Shown: positions 55,001 to 61,675 of the stretch, one piece after another
Numbering within the stretch: the first letter of the stretch is position 1
How the letters are laid out: each line of letters starts with the position of its first letter
Origin: Pseudomonas sp. BGI-2
GTDB lineage: Bacteria; Pseudomonadota; Gammaproteobacteria; Pseudomonadales; Pseudomonadaceae
Length of the DNA: 64,000 nucleotides
Direction of reading: 5' to 3'
NCBI RefSeq assembly: GCF_004310295.1
Contig: NZ_SISB01000015.1
Coordinates: forward strand, 58,639-122,638
Position numbers and translations under genes: made by a program
Notes under the pieces: generated by a model
What the model saw: the letters and a program-made list of their open reading frames with translations, nothing else
The model's database searches: none
What the model was told of the DNA's origin: nothing

Positions 55001-55023
55001 AAGGCGATCGCCAGAACATTTAA
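52006..55023 (+). CDS. soxA: Sarcosine oxidase alpha subunit
   Basis: A 1005-residue subunit. Residues ~1-100 form the 2Fe-2S-like/hydrogen-cyanide-synthase-type domain without cluster cysteines (SFTFNGQTYKGFEGDSLAAA), residues ~165-500 an NAD-binding flavoprotein domain (VLIVGGGPAGLAAALAAARS; YGLGDSLADGFEGG), and residues ~600-1005 a GcvT-like folate domain (LSGPNSRKLLSAVTDIDLT; RAEKGFIIVGQDTDSSMTPD), where the methyl group is transferred to tetrahydrofolate. The enzyme turns sarcosine, O2 and THF into glycine, H2O2 and methylene-THF. Length agrees with Pseudomonas and Corynebacterium enzymes. Confidence 0.96.
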   Translation: MSQINRLSNGGRIDRNKVLSFTFNGQTYKGFEGDSLAAALLANGVDIIGRSFKYSRPRGIFAAGAEEPNAVLQIGATEATQIPNVRATQQALYQGLVATSTNGWPSVNNDMMGILGKVGGKLMPPGFYYKTFMYPQSFWMTYEKYIRKAAGLGRSPTENDPDTYDYMNQHCDVLIVGGGPAGLAAALAAARSGARVILADEQEEFGGSLLDSRESLDGKPATEWVASVIAELKDTPDVLLLPRATVNGYHDHNFLTIHERLTDHLGDRAPIGQVRQRIHRVRAKRVVLATGAHERPLVYGNNDVPGNMLAGAVSTYVRRYGVAPGKKLVLSTNNDHAYRVALDWLDASLQVVAIADARSNPRGALVEEARAKGIRILTGSAVIETRGSKRVTAARVAAIDVKAHAVTSPGEWLDCDLIASSGGYSPVVHLASHLGGKPTWREDILGFVPGEAPQKRVCVGGINGVYGLGDSLADGFEGGARAASEAGFSVVEGTLPKALSRLEEPTLALFQVPHEKGTTRGPKQFVDLQNDVTAAGIELATREGFESVEHVKRYTALGFGTDQGKLGNVNGLAIAARSLNVTIPQMGTTMFRPNYTPVTFGAVAGRHCGHIFEPVRFTALHHWHVKNGAEFEDVGQWKRPWYFPKTGEDLHTAVKRECKAVRDSVGLLDASTLGKIDIQGPDAREFLNRIYTNAWTKLDVGKARYGLMCKEDGMVFDDGVTACLADNHFVMTTTTGGAARVLQWLEIYSQTEWPDLKVYFTSVTDHWATMTLSGPNSRKLLSAVTDIDLTNEAFPFMTWKEGLVGGVPARVFRISFTGELSYEVNVQADYAMGVLEKIVDAGKQYNLTPYGTETMHVLRAEKGFIIVGQDTDSSMTPDDLNMGWCVGRTKPFSWIGQRGMNREDCVRDQRKQLVGLKPIDPTKWLPEGAQLVFNTKQAIPMTMVGHVTSSYLHNSLGYSFAMGVVKGGLKRIGERVFAPLADGSVIEAEIVSSVFFDPKGDRQNI

Positions 55024-55034
55024 CACCACCGCCC

Positions 55035-55127
55035 CTGTAGGAGCGAGGCTTGCCCGCGAAGAACGATAACGCGGTGCATCAGCCAGACCGCGTGGCTCCC
55101 TTCGCGGGCAAGCCTCGCTCCCACAGG
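55035..55127. repeat. REP doublet, class A, between soxA and soxG
   Basis: Inverted class A pair in the 134-base gap that separates the last subunit gene from the rest of the operon. Confidence 0.88.
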
Positions 55128-55157
55128 TGAAATGCAAGAATTCAGGAAAGGTGCTTT

Positions 55158-55790
55158 ATGACCACAGCCAATGTTTACCAACAACGCCCAACCACCGGGG
55201 CCAAGGCCGAGTCGTCGCTGCATCACGCCGACCTCGCCAGCCTGGTGGGCAAGGGCCGCAAAAGCGCCGGAGTGACCGTGCGTGAGAAAAAACTCCTCGG
55301 CCACCTGACCATCCGTGGCGATGGCCACGATGCTGCCTTCGCCGCTGGCGTGCACAAGGCCCTCGGTATCGAATTGCCGGGTGCGCTGACCGTCGTCGTC
55401 AAAGGCGAAACCAGCCTGCAATGGATGGGGCCGGATGAATGGCTGCTGATCGTGCCGACCGGTGAAGAATTCGCCGCCGAGCAAAAGCTGCGCGAAGCGC
55501 TGGGCGATCTGCACATCGCGATCACCAACGTCAGCGGCGGCCAGCAGATCCTCGAACTGAGCGGCCCGAACGTGCGCCAGGTGCTGATGAAGTCCACCAG
55601 CTACGACGTGCACCCCAACAGTTTCCCGGTGGGTAAGGCCGTGGGCACCGTGTTTGCCAAGTCGCAACTGGTGATCCGCCATACCGCCGAAGACACCTGG
55701 GAACTGCTGATTCGTCGCAGCTTCTCGGATTATTGGTGGTTGTGGTTGCAGGATGCGGCTGCCGAATACGGCCTAAGCGTTCAGGCGTAA
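55158..55790 (+). CDS. soxG: Sarcosine oxidase gamma subunit
   Basis: A 210-residue GcvT-like subunit: SSLHHADLASLVGKGRKSAG, QWMGPDEWLLIVPTGEE (near residue 95) and the C-terminal HTAEDTWELLIRRSFSDYWW. It completes the alpha-beta-gamma-delta enzyme. CAGGAAAGG precedes the ATG. Its stop is followed one base later by a full REPIN. Confidence 0.95.
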   Translation: MTTANVYQQRPTTGAKAESSLHHADLASLVGKGRKSAGVTVREKKLLGHLTIRGDGHDAAFAAGVHKALGIELPGALTVVVKGETSLQWMGPDEWLLIVPTGEEFAAEQKLREALGDLHIAITNVSGGQQILELSGPNVRQVLMKSTSYDVHPNSFPVGKAVGTVFAKSQLVIRHTAEDTWELLIRRSFSDYWWLWLQDAAAEYGLSVQA

Positions 55791-55791
55791 T

Positions 55792-55900
55792 GATCGTTCC
55801 CACGCTCTGCGTGGGAATGCATCCCGTGACGCTCCGCGTCACATAAAGGCGGACGCAGAGCGTCCATGGCGGCATTCCCACGCAGAGCGTGGGAACGATC
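55792..55900. repeat. Full-length REPIN, class C (RAYT-type), copy 2
   Basis: 109 bp with the same perfect inverted ends as copy 1 (5,057-5,165), in opposite orientation and with one mismatch by eye. It fills nearly the whole gap between the soxG stop (55,790) and the purU ribosome-binding site. Confidence 0.92.
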
Positions 55901-55917
55901 AGAGGAGAAACACGACT

Positions 55918-56775
55918 ATGAGCCGCGCCCCAGACACATGGATTCTGACCGCCGACTGCCCAAGCGTTCTCGGCACCGTGGACGCGGTGACCCGCTTTTT
56001 GTTCGAGCAGGGCTGCTACGTCACCGAGCACCACTCCTTCGACGACCGGCTCTCGGGCCGTTTCTTTATTCGTGTGGAATTCCGCCAGCCTGATGGCTTC
56101 GACGAACAAGCCTTCCGCGCAGGCCTGGAAGAGCGCGGCCAAGCCTTCGGCATGATCTTCGAACTGACTGCGCCGAACTACCGGCCAAAAGTGGTGATCA
56201 TGGTTTCCAAGGCCGATCACTGCCTCAACGATTTGCTCTACCGCCAGCGCATCGGCCAGTTGTCGATGGACGTGGCCGCCGTGGTTTCCAACCACCCGGA
56301 CCTCAAGCCGTTGGCGGAATGGCACCAGATTCCGTACTACCACTTCCCGCTGGACCCGAACGACAAACCGTCGCAGGAGCGTCAGGTCTGGCAAGTGATT
56401 GAAGAGTCCGGCGCCGAACTGGTGATCCTTGCCCGATACATGCAAGTCCTGTCGCCAGAGCTGTGCCGCAAACTCGACGGCAAGGCGATCAACATCCATC
56501 ACTCCCTGCTGCCGGGTTTCAAGGGCGCCAAGCCCTATCACCAGGCCTACAACAAGGGCGTGAAGCTGGTCGGCGCGACGGCGCATTACATCAATAACGA
56601 CCTGGACGAAGGCCCGATCATCGCCCAGGGCGTAGAGGCCGTGGATCACAGTCATTACCCCGAAGACCTGATCGCCAAGGGGCGGGATATTGAAGGGCTG
56701 ACGCTGGCACGGGCTGTTGGTTATCACATTGAAAGACGAGTGTTTTTGAACGCCAATCGCACGGTCGTTCTTTAG
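55918..56775 (+). CDS. purU: Formyltetrahydrofolate deformylase
   Basis: A 285-residue enzyme hydrolysing 10-formyl-THF to formate and THF. An N-terminal ACT domain (WILTADCPSVLGTVDAVTRF) precedes the formyltransferase-like domain with the catalytic NIHHSLLPGFKGAKPYHQAY (Asn-His pair near residue 190) and GPIIAQGVEAVDHSHYP with the conserved Asp/His. It recycles folate loaded with methyl carbon by sarcosine oxidase. Pseudomonads carry several purU paralogues; this one belongs to the sarcosine operon. AGAGGAG precedes the ATG. Confidence 0.94.
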   Translation: MSRAPDTWILTADCPSVLGTVDAVTRFLFEQGCYVTEHHSFDDRLSGRFFIRVEFRQPDGFDEQAFRAGLEERGQAFGMIFELTAPNYRPKVVIMVSKADHCLNDLLYRQRIGQLSMDVAAVVSNHPDLKPLAEWHQIPYYHFPLDPNDKPSQERQVWQVIEESGAELVILARYMQVLSPELCRKLDGKAINIHHSLLPGFKGAKPYHQAYNKGVKLVGATAHYINNDLDEGPIIAQGVEAVDHSHYPEDLIAKGRDIEGLTLARAVGYHIERRVFLNANRTVVL

Positions 56776-56779
56776 ATCG

Positions 56780-56848
56780 CCTTCGCGGGCAAGCCTCGCT
56801 CCTACAGGTGATCGAGTACCTCTGTAGGAGCGAGGCTTGCCCGCGAAG
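56780..56848. repeat. REP doublet, class A, between purU and fdhA
   Basis: Inverted class A pair with a short loop, 5 bases after the purU stop. Confidence 0.9.
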
Positions 56849-56934
56849 AGGCCCTGACAAACAACGCAAAAAGACACAGGCAATAACCCGAGCAATCAAC
56901 GCGCCGCCGCTGTCTGGCGACGCGACCGCTACAT

Positions 56935-56944
56935 AAAAACAACA
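56935..56944 (+). promoter_or_regulatory. Crc/Hfq-type motif at the fdhA start
   Basis: AAAAACAACA stands a few bases before the GAGGTG Shine-Dalgarno of fdhA and matches AAnAAnAA, in the usual place for Hfq-Crc catabolite repression. Confidence 0.5.
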
Positions 56945-56957
56945 GCGAGGTGAAAGC

Positions 56958-58157
56958 ATGTCTGGCAATCGTGGTGTGGTGTATCTCGGCAATGGCAAGG
57001 TCGAAATACAGAAAATCGACTATCCCAAAATGCAGGACCCGCGCGGCAGGAAGATTAACCATGCTGTCATCCTGCGCGTGGTTTCCACCAACATCTGTGG
57101 TTCGGACCAGCACATGGTGCGCGGTCGTACCACCGCCCAGACCGGCCTGGTACTGGGTCACGAAATTACCGGTGAAGTGATCGAGAAGGGCAGCGACGTC
57201 GAAAACCTGCAAATCGGCGACCTGGTTTCCGTACCGTTCAACGTGGCTTGCGGGCGCTGCCGTTCCTGCAAGGAAATGCACACCGGTGTGTGCCTGAGCG
57301 TTAACCCGGCGCGTCCCGGCGGTGCTTACGGTTACGTCGACATGGGCGACTGGACCGGCGGCCAGGCTGAATACGCGATGGTGCCGTACGCCGACTTCAA
57401 CCTGCTGAAACTCCCTGACCGTGATAAGGCCATGGAAAAAATCCGTGACCTGACCTGCCTCTCCGACATCCTGCCCACCGGTTACCACGGCGCAGTGACG
57501 GCCGGCGTTGGTCCAGGCAGCACCGTGTACATCGCCGGTGCCGGCCCGGTCGGTCTGGCGGCTGCCGCTTCCGCTCGCCTGTTGGGCGCGGCAGTGGTGA
57601 TCATCGGTGACGTCAACACCGTCCGCCTGGCGCACGCCAAGGCGCAGGGTTTCGAAATCGCCGACCTGTCCCTGGACACCCCGCTGCACGAACAGATCGC
57701 TGCACTGCTGGGCGAGCCAGAAGTGGATTGCGCCGTCGACGCCGTAGGCTTCGAAGCGCGCGGTCACGGCCATGACGGCGTGAAACACGAGGCTCCGGCC
57801 ACTGTGCTCAACTCGCTGATGGGCGTGGTTCGGGTTGCCGGCAAGATCGGTATCCCAGGCCTGTACGTGACTGAAGATCCAGGTGCAGTCGACGCCGCCG
57901 CAAAAATGGGCAGCCTGAGCATCCGCTTCGGTCTGGGCTGGGCCAAATCCCACAGCTTCCACACCGGCCAGACCCCAGTGATGAAGTACAACCGCCAGCT
58001 GATGCAGGCGATCATGTGGGACCGTATCCACATTGCCGACATCGTCGGTGTGGAAGTCATCAGCCTGGATGACGCGCCACGTGGTTATGGCGAGTTCGAT
58101 GCGGGCGTGCCGAAGAAGTTTGTAATTGATCCGCATAAGTTGTTTAGTGCGGCGTAA
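56958..58157 (+). CDS. fdhA: Glutathione-independent formaldehyde dehydrogenase
   Basis: A 399-residue zinc- and NAD-dependent medium-chain dehydrogenase that oxidises free formaldehyde to formate. It starts MSGNRGVVYLGNGKVEIQKI; catalytic zinc ligands are in VVSTNICGSDQHMVRGRTTA (Cys near residue 46) and GLVLGHEITGEVIEKG (His-Glu near 67); structural-zinc cysteines in NVACGRCRSCKEMHTGVC (near 98-112). The NAD loop is YIAGAGPVGLAAAASARLLG near 190. Length equals the P. putida enzyme (399). It removes formaldehyde from the GbcAB and DgcAB steps. Confidence 0.96.
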   Translation: MSGNRGVVYLGNGKVEIQKIDYPKMQDPRGRKINHAVILRVVSTNICGSDQHMVRGRTTAQTGLVLGHEITGEVIEKGSDVENLQIGDLVSVPFNVACGRCRSCKEMHTGVCLSVNPARPGGAYGYVDMGDWTGGQAEYAMVPYADFNLLKLPDRDKAMEKIRDLTCLSDILPTGYHGAVTAGVGPGSTVYIAGAGPVGLAAAASARLLGAAVVIIGDVNTVRLAHAKAQGFEIADLSLDTPLHEQIAALLGEPEVDCAVDAVGFEARGHGHDGVKHEAPATVLNSLMGVVRVAGKIGIPGLYVTEDPGAVDAAAKMGSLSIRFGLGWAKSHSFHTGQTPVMKYNRQLMQAIMWDRIHIADIVGVEVISLDDAPRGYGEFDAGVPKKFVIDPHKLFSAA

Positions 58158-58170
58158 AAATCACTGGTGA

Positions 58171-58202
58171 AAAAAAGGCAACCCTTTGGGGTTGCCTTTT
58201 TT
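58171..58202. terminator. Intrinsic terminator after fdhA
   Basis: GGCAACCC, TTTG loop, GGGTTGCC flanked by A6 and T6. It serves fdhA and, from the other strand, the convergent small secreted-protein gene. Confidence 0.93.
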
Positions 58203-58227
58203 CATTGAATATCAGGGCATTCAGATG

Positions 58228-58620
58228 TTATTTGAATGCGCACTTGTTCAGGTCTCCGGCCTTGGGATCACAGTCATCGCCCTTCCAGTTACCACCATCA
58301 GGTTGGGTGGGCTTGCCTGTTGCCAAGACTAGCGATGCGCTTGTATCTGCCTTAGATAGAGTACTTAAATATTGGCAGACGACTCTAGCATTGCTGTTGT
58401 CCTTGTCTTTGAGACGCGCGCCGCTAAATATCAGTTTTTTAATATCATCTCCACTAACACTGGTTGGATCAACGTCAACTGTCAGCAGGCCATTCGGTCC
58501 CGCCACTTTGAATTCGCCATTTTCTTTATAAAACGACGCGGCGGACGGGCAGGTATCAGCATAGGCAGTGCTCGTCAGAGCCAAGGTGGTAAGAACGCCG
58601 AAAGCTAGTTTCTTAAACAT
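58228..58620 (-). CDS. Small secreted protein, possibly DUF3757 family
   Basis: A 130-residue protein with a signal peptide (MFKKLAFGVLTTLALTSTAY, cleavage after AYA near residue 22). The 108-residue mature part starts DTCPSAASFYKENGEFKVAG and ends KGDDCDPKAGDLNKCAF, with four cysteines that could form two disulfides. The layout (CPS near the start, a V-x-C-x-Y strand in the middle, W-x-G-x-x-C and C-A-F at the end) resembles DUF3757 proteins, which are common in fluorescent pseudomonads and unstudied. Base composition is lower in GC than its neighbours. A lux-box-like palindrome stands 61 bases upstream. Confidence 0.65.
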   Translation of the reverse strand: MFKKLAFGVLTTLALTSTAYADTCPSAASFYKENGEFKVAGPNGLLTVDVDPTSVSGDDIKKLIFSGARLKDKDNSNARVVCQYLSTLSKADTSASLVLATGKPTQPDGGNWKGDDCDPKAGDLNKCAFK

Positions 58621-58680
58621 TGGGTTGTACTCCGTTACATGGTTGGAGTGCTAATGCTATGGAGATATAAATCTGTCGCC

Positions 58681-58700
58681 AACTGTCAGATCTGACAGTT
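58681..58700. promoter_or_regulatory. Lux-box-like palindrome 1
   Basis: Perfect 20-bp palindrome AACTGTCAGATCTGACAGTT, fitting CTG-N10-CAG, the pattern of LuxR-type binding sites. It is 61 bases upstream of the leftward small secreted-protein gene. Confidence 0.6.
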
Positions 58701-58859
58701 CTTTAGATCGTTTTTTATTTCATTATTTGTTTTTTAGAGGATATTTGAATAACTGTGCTTGGGCTAATAGCAATGCGCGGCGATCATTGGATCGCCGCGT
58801 CCATGTTTGCGAATGAAGTGGAACGATAGAAATGAGCCGAAACGGAGTTGGTAGAGTAT

Positions 58860-59072
58860 TTACTCAGCGCGTACCTGCACAGCCTGCATTCCCGTTCTCC
58901 CCTTTTCCGCAACAAAACTTACGGTTTGTCCCTCATTGAAACTGTTGTAACCGCCTGATTCTATCGCTTTGAAATGTACGAAAAGATCATCGCCTCCGTC
59001 TTTTGGTGTGATGAATCCAAAGCCCTCTGTATCACTGAACCATTTAACCGTGCCTATTTGTCTGTTCGATAT
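58860..59072 (-). pseudogene. Cold-shock protein gene with ATA in place of the start codon
   Basis: The reverse strand encodes a complete 70-residue CspA-type cold-shock domain if read from ATA 59,070-59,072: [20 protein letters not shown] and so on to QVRAE and TAA. Both RNA-binding motifs are intact (EGFGFITP and [10 protein letters not shown]), and length and alignment are those of Pseudomonas CspA proteins, which begin MSNRQTGTVKWF. There is no ATG, GTG or TTG in frame between the upstream stop and the conserved core. AGGA lies 8 bases before the ATA, correctly placed for that codon. Either the ATG has mutated and the gene is newly inactive, or it is expressed weakly from ATA (or the ATT two codons earlier). 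A lux-box-like palindrome stands 112 bases upstream. Confidence 0.8.
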
Positions 59073-59183
59073 ATTAATGCTTCCTACGTGTTCGAAACGA
59101 GGAGGTGTTAGCGGCTATGTAGCGGCCAATACCCAGTTACCGTTGTCACGAATTAAGCTTAAGTTACGCTGCGGATGAGTCGC

Positions 59184-59203
59184 AACTGTCAGATCTGACA
59201 GGT
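59184..59203. promoter_or_regulatory. Lux-box-like palindrome 2
   Basis: AACTGTCAGATCTGACAGGT, identical to palindrome 1 in 19 of 20 positions, with matching flanks (GTCGC on the left, TTTAGAT on the right). It is 112 bases upstream of the cold-shock reading frame. The rest of the 299-base gap 59,073-59,371 shows no gene. Confidence 0.6.
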
Positions 59204-59371
59204 ATTTAGATAAGTTCGATGTAATGAGAATATTTTTAATAGCGCACATGTACTTCGATTCGGTGGTAAAAATGCCTACGGCTATAAGGAACGACGCCCC
59301 CAAACCCCGGTCAAACCGGCAGTTTTCCCGTCCGCTCACGGGCGGTTTTCATGGCGCAAGAGGATGTCTGG

Positions 59372-59929
59372 ATGAAGATTTCACGCGGTTTTGCACTGGC
59401 TTCGCTGATGACCCTCGCGGCCAGCCCGGTCTTCGCCGGTTTCAGCCTGGAAGATGTGACCAAAGCGGCCTCGAGCATGCAGGGCGGTAACGCAGCCACT
59501 GCCGCCGCACCGACGCAGGAAACTGCCGGTCTGCTCGGCGCCCTGACGTCGCAGTTGAATGTAAAACCCGAGCAAGCCGTCGGTGGCACTGCGGCGATGT
59601 TGGGGCTGGCCAAGAATCAGTTGAGCTCGACTGACTATTCGGAATTGGCGAAAAGCGTACCGGGTATCGACAAGCTGTCCGGCGGCGGTCAACTGGGTGC
59701 CCTCGCTGGATTGCTCGGATCGTCCGGTAAATCGGCCGGTCTGGAAAACGCGTTGGGCGCCGTAAAGAACACTAACGATCTGAACAATGCTTTCAGCGCA
59801 TTGGGGATGGACAGCGGCATGATCGGCCAGTTTGCCCCGGTGCTTCTGCAGTACCTCGGTCAGCAGGGCGTTGGCGGTTCGCTGCTGGAAAGCCTGGGCG
59901 GGATCTGGGGCGCCGGCACCGGTAGTTGA
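59372..59929 (+). CDS. DUF2780 secreted protein
   Basis: A 185-residue protein with a signal peptide (MKISRGFALASLMTLAASPV, cleavage after VFA near residue 23). The mature part is rich in Gly, Ala and Leu: LLGALTSQLNVKPEQAVGGT, GIDKLSGGGQLGALAGLLGS and LLQYLGQQGVGGSLLESLGG, matching DUF2780 (VcgC/VcgE-type) proteins. The function is unknown; it is predicted to be periplasmic or secreted. AGAGGA lies 8 bases before ATG 59,372. It is convergent with the acyltransferase gene, the two stop codons being only two bases apart. Confidence 0.82.
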   Translation: MKISRGFALASLMTLAASPVFAGFSLEDVTKAASSMQGGNAATAAAPTQETAGLLGALTSQLNVKPEQAVGGTAAMLGLAKNQLSSTDYSELAKSVPGIDKLSGGGQLGALAGLLGSSGKSAGLENALGAVKNTNDLNNAFSALGMDSGMIGQFAPVLLQYLGQQGVGGSLLESLGGIWGAGTGS

Positions 59930-59930
59930 T

Positions 59931-60818
59931 CTAGCGATACCCGGCGCGTAAAGCGTCGATGCGTTGATCCTTCTCGATCCAGAGCTGGTTGACCCAGTTC
60001 TGGATCGTTTCGCGAAACACCGGATCGTTTTCGTAATCGCCTTGCCACAGCGCCGGGTCGAGTTCGCGGGTCTTGATATCGATAATGACCTTCGGCACGT
60101 TGCCGCTGATCAAGTCCCAAAACCCCGGAATCTTCTGCTGCGGATACACCACCGTCACATCGAGCACGGCGTCCAGCTGTTCGCCCATTGCCGCCAATAC
60201 AAACGCCACGCCGCCGGCCTTGGGCTTGAGCAGGTGAGTGAACGGTGACTGCTGCTGAGCGCTTTTCGCCGCGGTGTATCGGGTGCCTTCCAGGTAATTG
60301 ACCACGGTCACCGGCTGACGCTTGTACAGCTCGCACGCCGCTTTGGTGATGTCCAGATCCTTCCCGGCCAACTCAGGGTGTTTCGCCAGGAATGCCTTGG
60401 TGTAGCGCTTCATGAACGGATAGTCCAAGGCCCACCATGCCAGGCCCAGAAACGGTACCCAGATCAGTTCTTTCTTGAGGAAGAACTTGAAGAACGGTGT
60501 ACGGCGGTTGAGTGTCTGGATCAGCGCCGGGATATCGACCCAGGATTGATGGTTGCTGATCACCAGGTACGCCGTGTCGCGGCGCAAGTCATCGCCGCCA
60601 CGGATGTCCCATTGGGTGGGGATGCACAACCGGAAAATCAGCTTGTCGATTTCGGCCCAGGTTTCGGCGATCCACATCACCACCCACGAGTCGTAGTCGC
60701 GAAAGCGTCCGGGCAGGATCAGTTTGAGCAGGGCAAACACCATCAGCGGCCCGAACAGGACCAAGGTGTTGAGCAACAGCAGCAGGGTAACGAAACAGCC
60801 GGTGAGCAGGCGGCGCAT
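59931..60818 (-). CDS. PlsC-type lysophospholipid acyltransferase, YihG-like
   Basis: A 295-residue membrane-anchored acyltransferase: an N-terminal hydrophobic helix (LLTGCFVTLLLLLNTLVLFG), the catalytic NHxxxxD box as VISNHQSWVDIPALIQ (near residue 88), the phosphate-binding VVNYLEGTRYTAAKS (near 170) and a PKAGGVAFVLAAMG segment. The length and sequence correspond to the YihG/YihG-like subgroup of 1-acylglycerol-3-phosphate acyltransferases, which adjust acyl composition of phospholipids. Monocistronic; faces the cre operon divergently. Confidence 0.88.
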   Translation of the reverse strand: MRRLLTGCFVTLLLLLNTLVLFGPLMVFALLKLILPGRFRDYDSWVVMWIAETWAEIDKLIFRLCIPTQWDIRGGDDLRRDTAYLVISNHQSWVDIPALIQTLNRRTPFFKFFLKKELIWVPFLGLAWWALDYPFMKRYTKAFLAKHPELAGKDLDITKAACELYKRQPVTVVNYLEGTRYTAAKSAQQQSPFTHLLKPKAGGVAFVLAAMGEQLDAVLDVTVVYPQQKIPGFWDLISGNVPKVIIDIKTRELDPALWQGDYENDPVFRETIQNWVNQLWIEKDQRIDALRAGYR

Positions 60819-60943
60819 AAGTAACTCTTGAAAGCATTTGGGCGCGCAATGATAAGCAGCTTCGGGCGACAGGCCAAATCGGCGGTGACGAATGTTTCAC
60901 CTTCGCGTGGGTATGCTGGTCCTGCCGTGATCATGCCGGCCCC

Positions 60944-61036
60944 ATCGCGAGCAGGCTCGCTCCTACAGGATTTGTGTGTTGAACCTATTATCTGTGAACG
61001 ACAGAGATCCCTGTGGGAGCGAGCCTGCTCGCGAAA
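60944..61036. repeat. REP doublet, class B-like
   Basis: Inverted pair with the core GGGAGCGAGCCTGCTCGCGA (the left arm has TAGGAGC). It lies between the acyltransferase and the zinc-protease-like gene. Confidence 0.87.
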
Positions 61037-61094
61037 GATTTCAAGAACGAACGAATTGCTCACTGACGGTCTAAAATCCCGCAGCCCACTTCTT

Positions 61095-61616
61095 ATGGAT
61101 GCCCATCACGTGAAATCCCTCCTTGCACTGCTTTCCCTCGTGGCCCTGCCGGTCCTGGCCGCTGAGCCGACGCTGTACGGGCGTTACGAATACATTGCGC
61201 TGCCGGAAATCGGCGGCGAAGTCCTTAAAGCCAAAATGGACACCGGCGCCCTGACGGCGTCGCTGTCGGCCAAGGACATCGAAACTTTCACCCGTGACGG
61301 CGACGAGTGGGTGCGTTTCCGCCTCGCCACCAAAGATGCGAGCAACAAGGTCTACGAGCACAAGGTCGCGCGGATCAGCAAGATCAAGACCCGCTCCGAA
61401 GAAGACGAGGATGACAAGGAGGCCATCGAGCCCACCAAGCGTCCGGTGGTCGATCTGGAACTGTGCCTGGGCAACGTCAAGCGCACCGTGGAGGTCAACC
61501 TCACCGACCGCAGCAGCTTCAATTACCCGTTGTTGATCGGTGCCAAGGCCTTGCGTGAATTCAACGCGGCGGTAAACCCGGCGCGGCGTTTCACGGCCGA
61601 CAAACCCGACTGCTGA
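61095..61616 (+). CDS. RimK-associated ATP-dependent zinc protease-like protein (retropepsin-like fold)
   Basis: A protein of about 170 residues with a signal peptide (KSLLALLSLVALPVLA). The mature part carries an aspartyl-protease-like DTG in LKAKMDTGALTASLSAKDIE and the characteristic RPVVDLELCLGN and YPLLIGAKALREFNAAVNPA of the DUF785/RloA2-type family often called ATP-dependent zinc protease. The start may be ATG 61,095 or, more naturally for the signal peptide, GTG 61,110; neither has a strong ribosome-binding site. It precedes creB by 59 bases on the same strand and could be co-transcribed. Enzymatic activity is unproven. Confidence 0.78.
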   Translation: MDAHHVKSLLALLSLVALPVLAAEPTLYGRYEYIALPEIGGEVLKAKMDTGALTASLSAKDIETFTRDGDEWVRFRLATKDASNKVYEHKVARISKIKTRSEEDEDDKEAIEPTKRPVVDLELCLGNVKRTVEVNLTDRSSFNYPLLIGAKALREFNAAVNPARRFTADKPDC

Positions 61617-61675
61617 TTGACGGAATGTGAGGCTTGGGGCACCGTTCGCCCACTTAACTGCCGGGCTCGGACGCC

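Noticed and set aside
59115..59339. A 74-codon leftward frame upstream of the cold-shock gene
   Set aside because: It overlaps the lux-box-like palindrome, has no recognisable similarity or convincing ribosome-binding site.
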